NCBI GenBank assembly: GCA_021292105.1
Contig: CM037861.1
Span: 59,813,245 to 59,877,244 of the forward strand
Direction: 5' to 3'
Length of the DNA stretch: 64,000 nucleotides
Origin: Anadara kagoshimensis
Lineage: Eukaryota > Mollusca > Bivalvia > Arcoida > Arcidae
Of the stretch, positions 11,701 through 20,659 are shown piece after piece. Numbering within the stretch: position 1 is the first letter of the stretch; every line of letters begins with the position of its first letter. Position numbers and translations under genes: made by a program. The notes under the pieces are model-generated. The model was not told where the DNA came from. It ran no database searches and worked only from the letters and a program-made list of their open reading frames with translations.

Positions 11701-13528
11701 CTTAAATTTAAATTTATTTGTTTGCTGTTCATGTCGTGTCAGAAAATGGTAAAATGTCAATATTTTACAGAATTCGGATATTACGCTGGCTCAAATTTTT
11801 TTGGGCAAATTTGAAACAAGAGTAGAAATTCTAAGTATTCTAGGACATTTTTTTCTATTTAAAGATGAATGTTTTTGTCAAAATGAAAAAATGTCGCGTT
11901 GCAATTTGTGACTGACAGTGCGAGCCCTGTAGATTTTCAATAGGACCAGTCATAATTACTGAATTGTTTACTTACATGAGCGAGAGGAGTTGTTGCTACA
12001 AAAAAATTGTTTGTAAATCTACCCTTGCTTTAAATCTCCTTCAATCATTGGTTGGCTTTTACATTAATGGTAGAAACTGTGACAAAATGCTATTGAACTT
12101 AATCTATGTTTCCACAATTTTAAAATTATTAGTAGCCAAATTTCCAAAATTTGTGAAAAAATAGTACTTTTTAAAGTAATTTTTCACAAATTTGTTAAAA
12201 CAGGTTACTTTTTGAAAGAATTTCACAAAAATGAGTAGCCAATGGCGATTTTGGCTACCAGGAATGGAAACAGAGCTTAATGATTGGACTCTTCCATTTT
12301 TAGTCCGAACCCTCTATGAATGACAAATGAATCAGTTTCTTTTTTTCCATGGAATTTTTTTGCATTGTAGTAACTTTTTGCTGGAATTCCAGTGTCATCC
12401 GTACAAAATTTTACTGGAATTCCAAGGAGATTTGTAAAAAAAAATTCTGGAATTCCAAGAAGATTTGAAAAATTATACTGAAATTTCAGTGTCATCCATC
12501 ATGTTTACTGGATTCCAAATTTTACTGGAATTCTAAATAGATTTGTAAAAAATTTCCGGAATTTTAGTGTCATCCATACCAGATTTTACTGGAATTCCAG
12601 AGTTTTAGTAGCAAAATTTTCTGGAATTCAGTTGTCATTCATAGGGGTCTTGAGTAAATTTTGAATAGCCCATTGTACAAAGCAATATTTTCTTTGCAAC
12701 TTTTAGTTTAAGTTTCAGAATTTTTTATTTTGTACTAAACTGTAGTGCGCCAAGGGCAATGTGCAGGGACGGTTCCTTAATGTGCCATGCCTGTTGTGAC
12801 ATGGAGATTCATTTTTTAAGGTCTTTTCCAAAGGAAACCGTGACTTTAGAGTGCTTGGCGAAAGAAGTCACTATGTACTATCAAGTGCGAGTCAAACGTA
12901 CCCTGGCAGGGGTTCGATCCTAAAACCTCTCACATATGAAGCGAGCACACTACTAACTGAACTAGTTGGTAATTTTGAATTGGAAGTGGATACTTTAACC
13001 ACTTGGCCACCTGGTTGTTTTAATACTGACAAAATAATGGGTTGTCTCCCCTTCTGAAAACTAACTTGCATGCAAATCATGCACACCGGAATAGGTGATT
13101 TTAATTATGGAAATGCATTATTATCTCATAACCCCAAATATTAAACTAGGTTGCAATCTACAGTTTCAAACCAACTTTATGCCAAGTTATAGCCTTACCA
13201 CAAGCTGACTTCGGTATTTATTAGCCTTCTTATGACTCAGGAACACAGTAAAGAAGAAGAAACAAGTGCAGCAGATGAATGCGATGATGAAGGCTGGACC
13301 GAGAAACTGGTCATTCCAGGACCACAGATATACATGTCTAGTCCGTAGGGTCACTAATAAAATCCCTACAATCCCACAAGCAAGTCCAAAAATAAAAACA
13401 CAAAATCCGACGAAGGCATAAATTCGGCCTGGTCCAAGATCTACGGAGTTGAGAGATGTTCTGATGCGTCCCTGTATAAATTCATGATAAGCAACAACGG
13501 TATCTTTATCTATTTCTCTGTCCTTCAT
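8785..13528 (-). CDS. Two-helix membrane protein with Arg/Pro/Asp-repeat tail (five coding exons)
   Basis: Five minus-strand exons: 13528-13199, 11681-11611, 10729-10672, 10039-9597 and 8899-8785. Every intron is GT-AG and the phases join without a break, giving 1017 nt and 338 residues. Splice donors include GTAAGG, GTAAGTATG and GTAAGT. The start is the first ATG in exon 1 (MKDREIDKD). Two hydrophobic helices are seen at about residues 34-60 (IYAFVGFCVFIFGLACGIVG) and 77-99 (FLGPAFIIAF...), separated by a short Trp-containing loop, so both termini should face the same side. Exons 2-3 encode a soluble Lys/Pro-rich linker. Exon 4 encodes a highly charged 9-residue repeat and an Arg/Glu-rich helix (about 266-297). 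Exon 5 ends in an acidic ARPDDDESEL. I do not recognise the family. The G-x6-G helix followed by a GP-start second helix loosely recalls TMEM200-type two-helix proteins, but that is inference. No enzymatic motif is visible, so no function is assigned. Confidence 0.88.
9728..9904 (-). repeat. In-frame 27-bp tandem repeat encoding RRPPDDRDR units
   Basis: Within exon 4 of the gene, residues about 199-257 are seven RRPPDD-type units, mostly spaced 9 residues apart (RRRPPDDRD); the last is RRPPGD. The codons vary (CGT/AGA/CGC, GAT/GAC), which implies the repeats are old enough to have diverged silently while the protein sequence was kept. This looks like a low-complexity, probably disordered, charged tail. 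The opposite-strand open frames over it are shadows. Confidence 0.9.
10040..10671 (-). other. Intron 3 of the two-helix protein gene
   Basis: Bounded by donor GTAATA and an acceptor ending TAATTGTAG. It contains a short direct repeat around 10103-10192 (ACTCCTATGCCAATTTTGAA twice, about 53 bp apart). Nothing else is recognised. Confidence 0.75.
10985..11058 (-). mobile_element. tRNA-like SINE head in intron 2
   Basis: On the minus strand, AGCTCAGTTGGTACAG (box A-like, 11031-11046) is followed by GGGTTTGAACCCTGG (box B-like, 11000-11014) at tRNA-like spacing. The acceptor stem does not pair well, so it is read as a tRNA-derived SINE head rather than a functional tRNA. Confidence 0.6.
11503..11582 (+). 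mobile_element. Fragment of TACAGTC-ended MITE family
   Basis: Contains the family's CTTGGGTGGTCCTTATAGAC segment and ends TTTGACTGTA. Related copies are at 16201-16366, 35501-35684 and 42617-42788. This copy is shorter because its left part is missing or diverged. It lies in intron 2 just before exon 2. Confidence 0.7.
12104..12275. mobile_element. MITE-like element, same family as 324-496
   Basis: Bounded by CTATGTTTCCA and GGAATGGAAACAGAG, with the same interior order as the copy at 324-496: AGTAGCCAAATTT, then GAAAGAAT, then AGCCAATGGCGATTTTGG. It lies in intron 1. Confidence 0.65.
12365..12640. repeat. Degenerate tandem repeat of TTTACTGGAATTCCA motif
   Basis: The palindromic core TGGAATTCCA and variants recur about seven times, with alternating spacers of the kind AGATTTGTAAAAAA and GTGTCATCCAT. 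The unit length is irregular. It lies in intron 1. A short minus-strand frame across it (12277-12495) is a by-product of the repeat. Confidence 0.75.
12885..13035 (-). mobile_element. tRNA-like SINE sequence in intron 1
   Basis: On the minus strand, CCAGGTGGCCAAGTGG (about 13000-13015) is box A-like and GGATCGAACCCCTG (12907-12920) is box B-like. Between them is a second box A-like GTTCAGTTAGTAG, so it may be a composite of two tRNA-like heads. No intact tRNA fold is apparent. Confidence 0.5.
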
Positions 13529-13760
13529 GATGGCGAAGTTGTTTTTCGAAATCAGGTAAACATTTCCTGCTTCATAACTTCATTTCCGCCATCAACGCTT
13601 CTCACCTGTACAGGTGTTCCGTGTTTAATAGAATTGTTATAATGTTACAATATCAAATAACGGCTCCTTAAGCGATATTGTGAAAACCCGTCTAGATTAC
13701 ACACCTGAATGAGTCACCTGTGAGCATGCGCAAAAATTGAATACCTGTGCTGTGACACCG
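13529..13760 (-). promoter_or_regulatory. Upstream region of the two-helix gene with clustered CACCTG E-boxes
   Basis: Immediately upstream of the start codon on the minus strand. It contains a perfect 14-bp palindrome CACCTGTACAGGTG (13603-13616), which is two facing E-boxes, plus CACCTG at 13702-13707 and 13715-13720. CACCTG is the known core bound by Snail/ZEB zinc fingers and some bHLH factors. No TATA box is obvious. Regulatory function is inferred only. Confidence 0.4.
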
Positions 13761-14040
13761 CCAGGTAAATTTAAAAATTAATCAAGTGAGAATTGAGAAT
13801 TATCTTGTTTTTTTTTTACACGAAATCTCATTATTTTGACTTGCTTATATTTTTAATGAAAGATAGAATTCTCTAAATAAAATAAATAAACAAACAAACT
13901 GAAAAACAAGATACCAGAGATACAGAAAAAACATCACTTGGTAATTCTTGTGAAATTGTGGAAAAAGTATGAGATGGAAAGGAATTTTGTGTTAAATAAA
14001 ATCATATAAATTATTTAAAAAAAAACGTAGTGGTACCGTC

Positions 14041-14041
<1 letters not shown>

Positions 14042-14083
<42 letters not shown>
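14042..14083. repeat. (CA)n microsatellite
   Basis: About 21 uninterrupted AC dinucleotides, upstream of the gene and before the first PLE tail copy. Confidence 0.97.
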
Positions 14084-14084
<1 letters not shown>

Positions 14085-14523
14085 AGGCAACTACACAATT
14101 TGATTTTCGAGTTGTTTCCCCTCAACCACTGAAGTTGACGCTAGTTTCCCGTTAGCAGTTGGTTAGCTGTAGACGACTTTTTCGGCAGTTCCTATCTATC
14201 TGTCATATACTTTTTACAAAATATCATTGAATTGAATCATTCAAATATAGTTTAGGTTAGTGTCGCATGTCATTTTCAAATGTAATAAGTGATAAAAAAA
14301 ACCAAAAAACAACATATGTCTCAATAGCTTTACAACAGCCACTAGGCATCCGAGCTTTGATAGCTATTTATGTTTGCCCAGTGTTAAATTTTCGACAGTT
14401 CTGTACTGTCTGTCTGTCATCATTACTATTTGGTGTATATAATCCGTGTAGATTGATATGTTACAAAACCTAACAAAATAAAAACTTGTTTTTTTCTCAG
14501 ATAATTAAAAAATGAACATGATA

Positions 14524-14649
14524 CGGAGTACCCGGTCTCATTTCCCATACTGGTGGACCTTCACGTGTTTAACCTAAATTGTCAATTTCAAGGTTTTTAC
14601 TTTGCTTCTGGATTGTGATTCGGACATAGTTTAGTATGTTTGTTTTTTT
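14524..14649 (+). mobile_element. PLE 3' tail copy
   Basis: Matches the 3' untranslated tail of the long PLE at 19.75-22.74 kb: CGGAGTACCC, GGTGGACCTTCACGTGT, TTTACTTTGCTTCTGG, ending TAGTATGTTTGTTTTT. It is the leftmost copy found in the window. Confidence 0.8.
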
Positions 14650-15440
14650 ATTGGCACTTTATTAATAGAGGCATATACAATTTTACGGAATTGCTCAGTC
14701 GCAGTAACGAAAGTAATTTAGCGACATTAATGTATACTACTATATTTTATATTTGGATTATAAGATTACTTAAGGAAACACGATTGAGTTTGAATTTCAC
14801 ACTTCTACATACATTTATTCAATCCAAATTAATTTATTTCGGAAAAAAAACTCCCAAAATTCACAATTTTTTAAAATTACTAAACGAAATAGGAAAAATA
14901 TTCATTAAATTTATCTAATATTTTCAAAAATATAATTGGTTTAGAAATTAATACTTTGTAGTGCACACCGTGTAAAATTAAATAACGAATGACTGACTTT
15001 GCGGGTTTTCTTTTTTTGCGCAATTGACGTCGGAAATAGGAATAAAATTAACGTTTATTCGAACAATTCATAAATGCATTTTTTGACTAAATATTTCTTT
15101 TTCCCAAATCCATATAAAGATAAATGCTTTGTAGTATACTTCGTGTTATAATTAAAATGAAAGAGGGAGTTTGTATTCTGGTTTAAATAAAAAGCACGAA
15201 TCACAAATTAAAGTAAAGTTATGTAATATTATAATTTTTTGAATTTTCTGATTAAGTAAATATTTTTTTCCATTTAATTCCGAAAATTCAAAAATGTATA
15301 ATATGACAGTTAAAATCCCAAAGAATGGAGGGAGGTAGTATCAACAACGTTAATGGATATCACCAGGGAAAAGACCAAGGGACAGGCGCGGAAAAACAAC
15401 CTGACGCAGAACAATTGAAGGAGAACTGAAAGATCTGAGT
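14650..15440. other. No gene recognised
   Basis: AT-rich spacer. A 92-codon frame (14640-14918) begins in the preceding repeat tail and has no recognisable domain. Confidence 0.5.
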
Positions 15441-15442
15441 GA

Positions 15443-15665
15443 GTGAGACCTTGTGCTTTTGAAGGGTACTTATACATATCTCCTGTTTAGCTAGCTACAC
15501 CCGCCACATGTGTGATCAAATATGTAGAGACAGAGACATCATACTTATTAACAATATGAATATTGTGACGATGGCCATACACCGTTTAGGGCTTGATATG
15601 CCTGGGCTTGCAATATCCACGCGTCAACAATTTATATGTAAACAACTTGCTTCTTTATCGTTAAC
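15443..15665 (-). mobile_element. 5'- and 3'-truncated PLE fragment
   Basis: The reverse strand carries the TTTAGCTAGCTACACCCGCC tail segment followed by decayed end-of-RT sequence (GGCTTGCAATATCC and AACAATTTATATGT match the inverse of the RT thumb region near 22430). The open frame at 15508-15714 runs antisense through it and is not a gene. Confidence 0.7.
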
Positions 15666-16119
15666 CTTTTCATTAAGTATAAATATCGATGCAGGGTATG
15701 TTGTGCTGTTTTAAGTAAAAACATTTTCTACCCCCCAAAGACACGTGGCTCGTATATCGGTCAAAATGATATACTCCTCCAAAATAACAAATCTAAATTG
15801 GCATCTAGTATTCAGACTAGACTTAATGACATGTTTTCAATATATATTGTTACATGTTATCCGTTTGTTCAACCCTCTAGAAAAGTCTAATTTCGATAAT
15901 AATTGAAATGAAGCACCTTTTAAGTAAGACGATAAGAGCGCTGTAGGCGATAAATAGATTTAGTTTCTGTTCACAAGCAACAGCAAACATCTGTTTATTA
16001 CTACCGTGTAACTGTTTGCTTCCATATACGGTATGTACAATTATGAATGATATCGGTTAAGACTTAAACATATCCACAACAGCAGAAGTATCCCCAACAA
16101 CGTGGTCATTGATGTTGAC

Positions 16120-16193
16120 ACATTTTCACAAGAAATGTGTGTTTTTCAAAATATGGACATTTTCACAAGAAATGCGTGTTTTTCAAAATATGG
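16120..16193. repeat. 37-bp tandem duplication
   Basis: Two adjacent copies of a 37-bp unit beginning ACATTTTCACAAGAAATG, with one mismatch (GTGTG versus GCGTG). Confidence 0.9.
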
Positions 16194-16200
16194 AATTATC

Positions 16201-16366
16201 TACAGTTCAACCTGCCTTAAAGACCACCTCTTTATAAGGACCACCTGCTTATAAAATCCGGTAGAATTGTATCCCAATTGTTCTTTATTAATATTATTTG
16301 AACCTGTATATAAAGGCTACTTCTACTGGTTCCCTTGGGTGGCCTTTATAGACAGGTTTGACTGTA
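16201..16366 (+). mobile_element. MITE, 166 bp, TACAGT...ACTGTA ends
   Basis: Starts TACAGTTCAACCTGCC and ends GGCCTTTATAGACAGGTTTGACTGTA as an imperfect inverted repeat, with internal repeats of AAGGACCACCT-type words. It is the most complete plus-oriented member of a family with copies at 11503, 35501 and 42617. TA ends suggest a TA-duplicating superfamily. Confidence 0.75.
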
Positions 16367-17117
16367 TATTGTTTCTACAACTCGATTACGTACAAGTATA
16401 ATGAAACAAATCGGCCCACCATTCATATATAGACAAAGTAATAACTCATACTCCCCAGCTGATGCGTATACGCTTACGGCTTCGGATACTGATCATCAAT
16501 ACGTCTTAACCGAAATCACTCTTGTATTGCAATACTTTTACCCTTCATACATTTGTTTTCAACATCTGGCATTTTTCGAGTCTTAACTCAGATTTTACTA
16601 GTTTGGTCAAAATGAATAGCATAGACAAGTGGCGTAGCCAGAAAGGATTGAATGTGCAAGCTTGGTGCCAAAGGCTCCTACGTAGTTGCGTTCTTACTAA
16701 GTTGTAACAGGCTCCACCCACCACCGGAAAATTTTGAAAAATTAAACAACTTAGTGCATATTCTGCATTTTAAATCAATATTTACAAGGTTAAAATTCCT
16801 TCATTTTGCCACGGGTCCTTCGGACGAGACCTTAAAACTGCCCTAAACGCACACATTGGCTTATTACTACTACATCAAGAGCGAGACGAAACTTTGTTTA
16901 ATTTTCGCAATATTTGGTATTTTATTTTCATTTGTACATGATGACAGACTGAATTAATTTTTTTATTACAAAATTATGTGCAAGCACAGGATTATTGGCT
17001 TATATGCACGCTACGCCACTGTAGACATTTATAAATAATCACCTAATGCATAGCTAAATTTGGTAAAATATATAGTTTGGTCCTTTGAATACTTTTTCAA
17101 ACCCCTGAAAAACTTTC

Positions 17118-17210
17118 ACAATTTTGGTCCAAGCACTACCGATGAGGAATTGTATTCCGAAACGGCCGTCTAGTGCTGTAAAATCAACACTGGTATGATA
17201 TGTAATTGAA
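17118..17210 (+). repeat. Dispersed repeat with GATGAGGAATTGTATTCCGA core
   Basis: The sequence AATTTTGGTCCAAGCACTAC followed by GATGAGGAATTGTATTCCGA and ACGGCCGTCTAGTGCTGTAA recurs at about 30688-30780 (plus) and about 36855-36945 (inverted). Conservation is high in the core. The family is not identified. Confidence 0.8.
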
Positions 17211-17280
17211 GACACTTTTGTCATTGTCTGTTTCTTATTATCACATCAATAATATATTTAAAAACAGCACGACATTTTAC

Positions 17281-17326
17281 GATTTTTGATTCGGACATGG
17301 ATCAGTATGTTTGTTTTTGATTTACA
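17281..17326 (+). mobile_element. Very short PLE 3' tail fragment
   Basis: Only the last about 45 bp of the tail remain: TTGATTCGGACATGGATCAG then TATGTTTGTTTTTGAT. Confidence 0.6.
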
Positions 17327-17779
17327 CACCCTTGGCCAACATCACGACATAACTTCTTCTGGAACATATAAAACGTTGGCTTGAATAGAATCCTTACTTT
17401 ATTTGGATTCACCTGCTTTTCTTTGATAACTTGAATCTGAAAATGCGCCACTCGCATTAACCTTATATTAGCCAAAAGCAAATAATACGGATGTCATGTT
17501 GTTTCTGTTCTTGATCTGGATCTTAAAATTACAAAATAATATGATCTTCGAAAAAAATAAGAAATTTCGGAAAGATCAGAATTGTAGCTATATAAATCCA
17601 CCTCGCCGTCGCTGATTTCATTCTAGTAAGTTAACATGCAATTTTCATAGATCAATATCTTGGAAAGAATATCATTGTATGTTAAATTATATAATGAAAA
17701 AAGAGATGACATTGGATTTCAATTGTAAAACGTCGATAGTGATGTCCCTGCTCTGGCATCCACATTTTTTAGAATTTCT

Positions 17780-17909
17780 CCCGGAGTACCCGCCTTCACT
17801 TTCCTGGTGTTAGTTCACTAGATTAACTAAATTTGCCAGTGTTCAGGGGTTTTTACTTTCTTTTTTTAATTTAGATTTGAACAATGACAGGTGTGATTGT
17901 TTTTGATTG
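17780..17909 (+). mobile_element. Diverged PLE 3' tail copy
   Basis: CCGGAGTACCCGCCTTCAC, then CTGGTGTTAGTTCA, then TTTTTACTTTC and a degraded end TGATTGTTTTTGAT. The internal order matches the tail of the long element. Confidence 0.6.
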
Positions 17910-18119
17910 TGCAATTTGCTTGCGATTTTTAAACGATTTTCATTCAAGAAATCTACTTACAACTTCCAAATTGTTATCCCAAGGATGCCGTTATCAACGA
18001 CTTAAAACATTTGGTAAATGGAAACTATATAAGGAACCGTTCCTTTTTATCAGTGTATCAAACATAGTATCTCGCAGCCTACATTTCATCAAACTACGTT
18101 AAATTGTGGAATACTAGTA

Positions 18120-18655
18120 AACGACAAGTTTTATGATTATCAAAATCTATAATGAAAATATAACAAGGAAGACCATGAAGTTGACTGGCGCCATTAAAGG
18201 GTGTTTTATGTTGTTGTATGTTACTAGATCGTTTAATTGCTAAGAAAATGAAATAATTTCAAGATAACAACTTTTAATTAACTCAATGTCCTAGTTGAAA
18301 AAAAATTGCCAGAAAACTATTTTGAGATTTTAAGGACAATTACACCATTATGTATCAATCAGAAATATTCCGAGATTATTTACAGACAAGGAAACTAACG
18401 TATCAATCAGCAAGAAAAAAGCCATCAGTCGAGTCTATAAATAAAACATAATAACGGTCAATTTAAGGTAAAAATGGATGATAATAAAAATTACTTAGAA
18501 CATCTAATCACCATTAGTGCCCTTTTTTGGTCTAAAGTACGGATATCATAGATAGATTACAATTATAATAATTTAACAGTTTTTGTTATAACAATTTTAT
18601 CATGGTAAAGAAGAAGAAGTAACTAGTTGTTATATAAAATGTTATATGGTCTTGT
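18120..18655 (+). repeat. Direct repeat unit 1, paired with 18900-19320
   Basis: Shares long stretches with 18900-19320, including CGGTCAATTTAAG, GATGATAATAAAAATTACTT and TCATAGATAGATTACA followed by CAGTTTTTGTTATAACAAT. A more distant third copy is at about 25365-25720. Each of the first two units is linked to a PLE tail, so the basic unit may be tail plus spacer. Confidence 0.7.
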
Positions 18656-18689
18656 TGGCAATATAAACATTCACAGTTTTGATTATATT

Positions 18690-18857
18690 CGCGGAGGGTG
18701 TAAGTAGCTTACCAAGGAATACTTTTTCCCTTTCGGAGCACCCCGTCTCACTTCTCTGGTTCCAGTTCATCAGTTAACTTACTTTATCAGTTTTCCCAGT
18801 TTTTACATTGCTTTGTAATTGTGATTTTGACATGGATTGGTATGTTTGTTTTTATTT
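18690..18857 (+). mobile_element. PLE 3' tail copy between the two direct repeat units
   Basis: GGAGGGTGTAAGTAGCTTAC, TTTCGGAGCACCCCGTCTCAC and GACATGGATTGGTATGTTTG are in the expected order. It lies about 0.9 kb upstream of the start of the long PLE in the same orientation, so it could be the upstream part of a tandem PLE arrangement (pseudo-LTR). Confidence 0.75.
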
Positions 18858-18899
18858 ACAATTTATTTTTATAAGTTTTATCTTTCCATTTAACAGAGA

Positions 18900-19323
18900 C
18901 GAAATAAATGAAAATTGTCTTTGACTGACGCCATGAAATTGTGTTGTTGCAAAATTGTTTAAAAGCTACGAAAATGATTTCGAAGCAGCTCCTGTTATAT
19001 CATTGTTGATACATTTGCCAAAAAATATTTTGAAATGTTTTGAAGGACAAGGGAACCAACCTGTATCAATCAGATAGACAAATAGCCATCATTTACGTCT
19101 ATAAATAACACAGAATAACGGTCAATTTAAGACAAAAATAGATGATGATGGTAATTACTTTTAACATCTTATCACAATTAATGTCTTTTTGTGGTGACTT
19201 AATTATGGATCTCTAAGTATTTATATCATAGATAGATTACAGTTATAATCATGTAACACAGTTTTTGTTATAACAATGTAATAATGATAAAAAACAACTT
19301 GTTATTAAACAAAATGAAGTATG
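18900..19323 (+). repeat. Direct repeat unit 2
   Basis: Counterpart of 18120-18655 with an offset of about 680 bp and many indels. No coding frame is conserved between the copies. Confidence 0.7.
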
Positions 19324-19644
19324 TATATCATCTGTAATATTTAAAAACTTTGATTTTATTTATCAGGTGACCAGTGATATGTTAATGTATTGTCACGCAA
19401 AACAGTCGTAAATTCTAAAACATTGTAAAACATACAATAAAAACAATTTGCAATTGAAACATGTATATGTAACTGCCAAGAAGTAAAAAAAGAAGAAGAA
19501 AACATAAATTACCTATAGAAACAAGTACACAAGTAAAGAAGACAAATGCGCAACTTTTTTTGGATATAATTGTCATTTAGTAAACAGGTTTAAGTACTTC
19601 TTGCACATGTAATAGAGAAAAACAATCGGCCGTTAAGAACAAAC

Positions 19645-19715
19645 TATGTTTCCATTTCGTGGTAGTCAAAACCGCCATTGCTTACTGATTTCTGAGAAAT
19701 TCCTTTAAAAAACGT
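19645..19715 (-). mobile_element. Partial MITE-like fragment (GTTTCCA family)
   Basis: Reads TATGTTTCCATTTCGTGGTAG, then CAAAACCGCCATTGCTTACTGATTTCTGAGAAATTC-like sequence, the inverse of the right part of 324-496 and 12104-12275. It stops about where PLE coding homology begins. Confidence 0.5.
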
Positions 19716-19748
19716 AGTCTATTCTTGCGCCAAAATACTTTAATAATG

Positions 19749-20651
19749 TTTTACAAAACTTGTAAAATTTTAATAACTCATACGCATTTTGCCAGTAACC
19801 TTACATCTAAAAATTACACTTTACGAAGTCACGATGATCTGAAGTGTAAATCTTCCAATGTTGTATATGGAATAGAATGCAATTGATGTGGACTCAAATA
19901 TGTGGGTGAAACCAAAGGTAGACTTAATGTACGTGTGAATGGTCATCGGTTTGAGATCAATAACAGTGGTAATCAGTTTCTTTACCAACATTTCAACCAG
20001 CCAGACCATTCTCTGTTATCTATAAAAGTCACAGACTTTTTTCAAAAGATATACCACGATACAAATAGTTCCACATTAAGCACTCCATACCGATTACAAC
20101 GGGGAAATTACTGGATAAGAGAACTAGGCACTGCTTCGTCATATGGATGCAATGACAAAATTGTAAGCGTAGGAAATCTTTTAAGCCCGGGTTGTAGAAA
20201 TGTAAATGTTTTACACTTATTCAACAAACTTACACGTGGCAATAAAAGTCATGGGCATCGGCGTTACAACAAACCCAATATCCATGATGTTAGTTTTCTT
20301 AATCTTTTACCATTCCTACAGAAACCTCTCGGATTACACCATATCCGAACTAAACTCTACTCTATACCACTATCACGTCTTAGACAGTTACAAGAAGAAT
20401 GCATACCTAAAACTACTATAGATTCTAATACACCAGAATATAAGCTTACTGTTATCATCATAGATATTGCTTTTAACAGATTATTTAAACTTGCTCGGGA
20501 AAACGATATTGAGAACGATGGTCAACGCCAATATCTTAAGTTACACTATGCTAACAAAGACATAGATGCTATAATATTTCCAATATTCTTCAAAATAAAC
20601 AAGTACAATCTAAAGTTCCTGCTGATTTCAAAATTAATACACCGCCTCTAG
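19749..20651 (+). pseudogene. PLE N-terminal GIY-YIG endonuclease plus linker (decayed)
   Basis: Reading in the frame of 19869, the protein contains VVYGIEC, a stop (TGA 19884-19886), CGLKYVGETKGRLNV and NGHR. VYGI and YVG match the GIY and YIG strands, and the following Arg and His match conserved positions. A HFNQPDHS motif and a DYWIRELG-like helix (here NYWIRELGTAS) complete the domain. Such domains nick DNA to prime target-primed reverse transcription. The rest (to 20651) is a linker with HGHRRYN and a FLQKPLGLHHIRTKLYSIPL segment. The frame is lost near 20580, and homology continues in another frame. The only uninterrupted stretch is 19902-20651, about 249 codons, with no supported start of its own. 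Confidence 0.85.
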
Positions 20652-20659
20652 TTTCCTAC

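Noticed and set aside
14524..14649. Dispersed about 150-bp repeat as an independent SINE family.
   Set aside because: No pol III boxes, and the same sequence is the 3' tail of the PLE after its RT stop codon; several copies extend into RT coding sequence.
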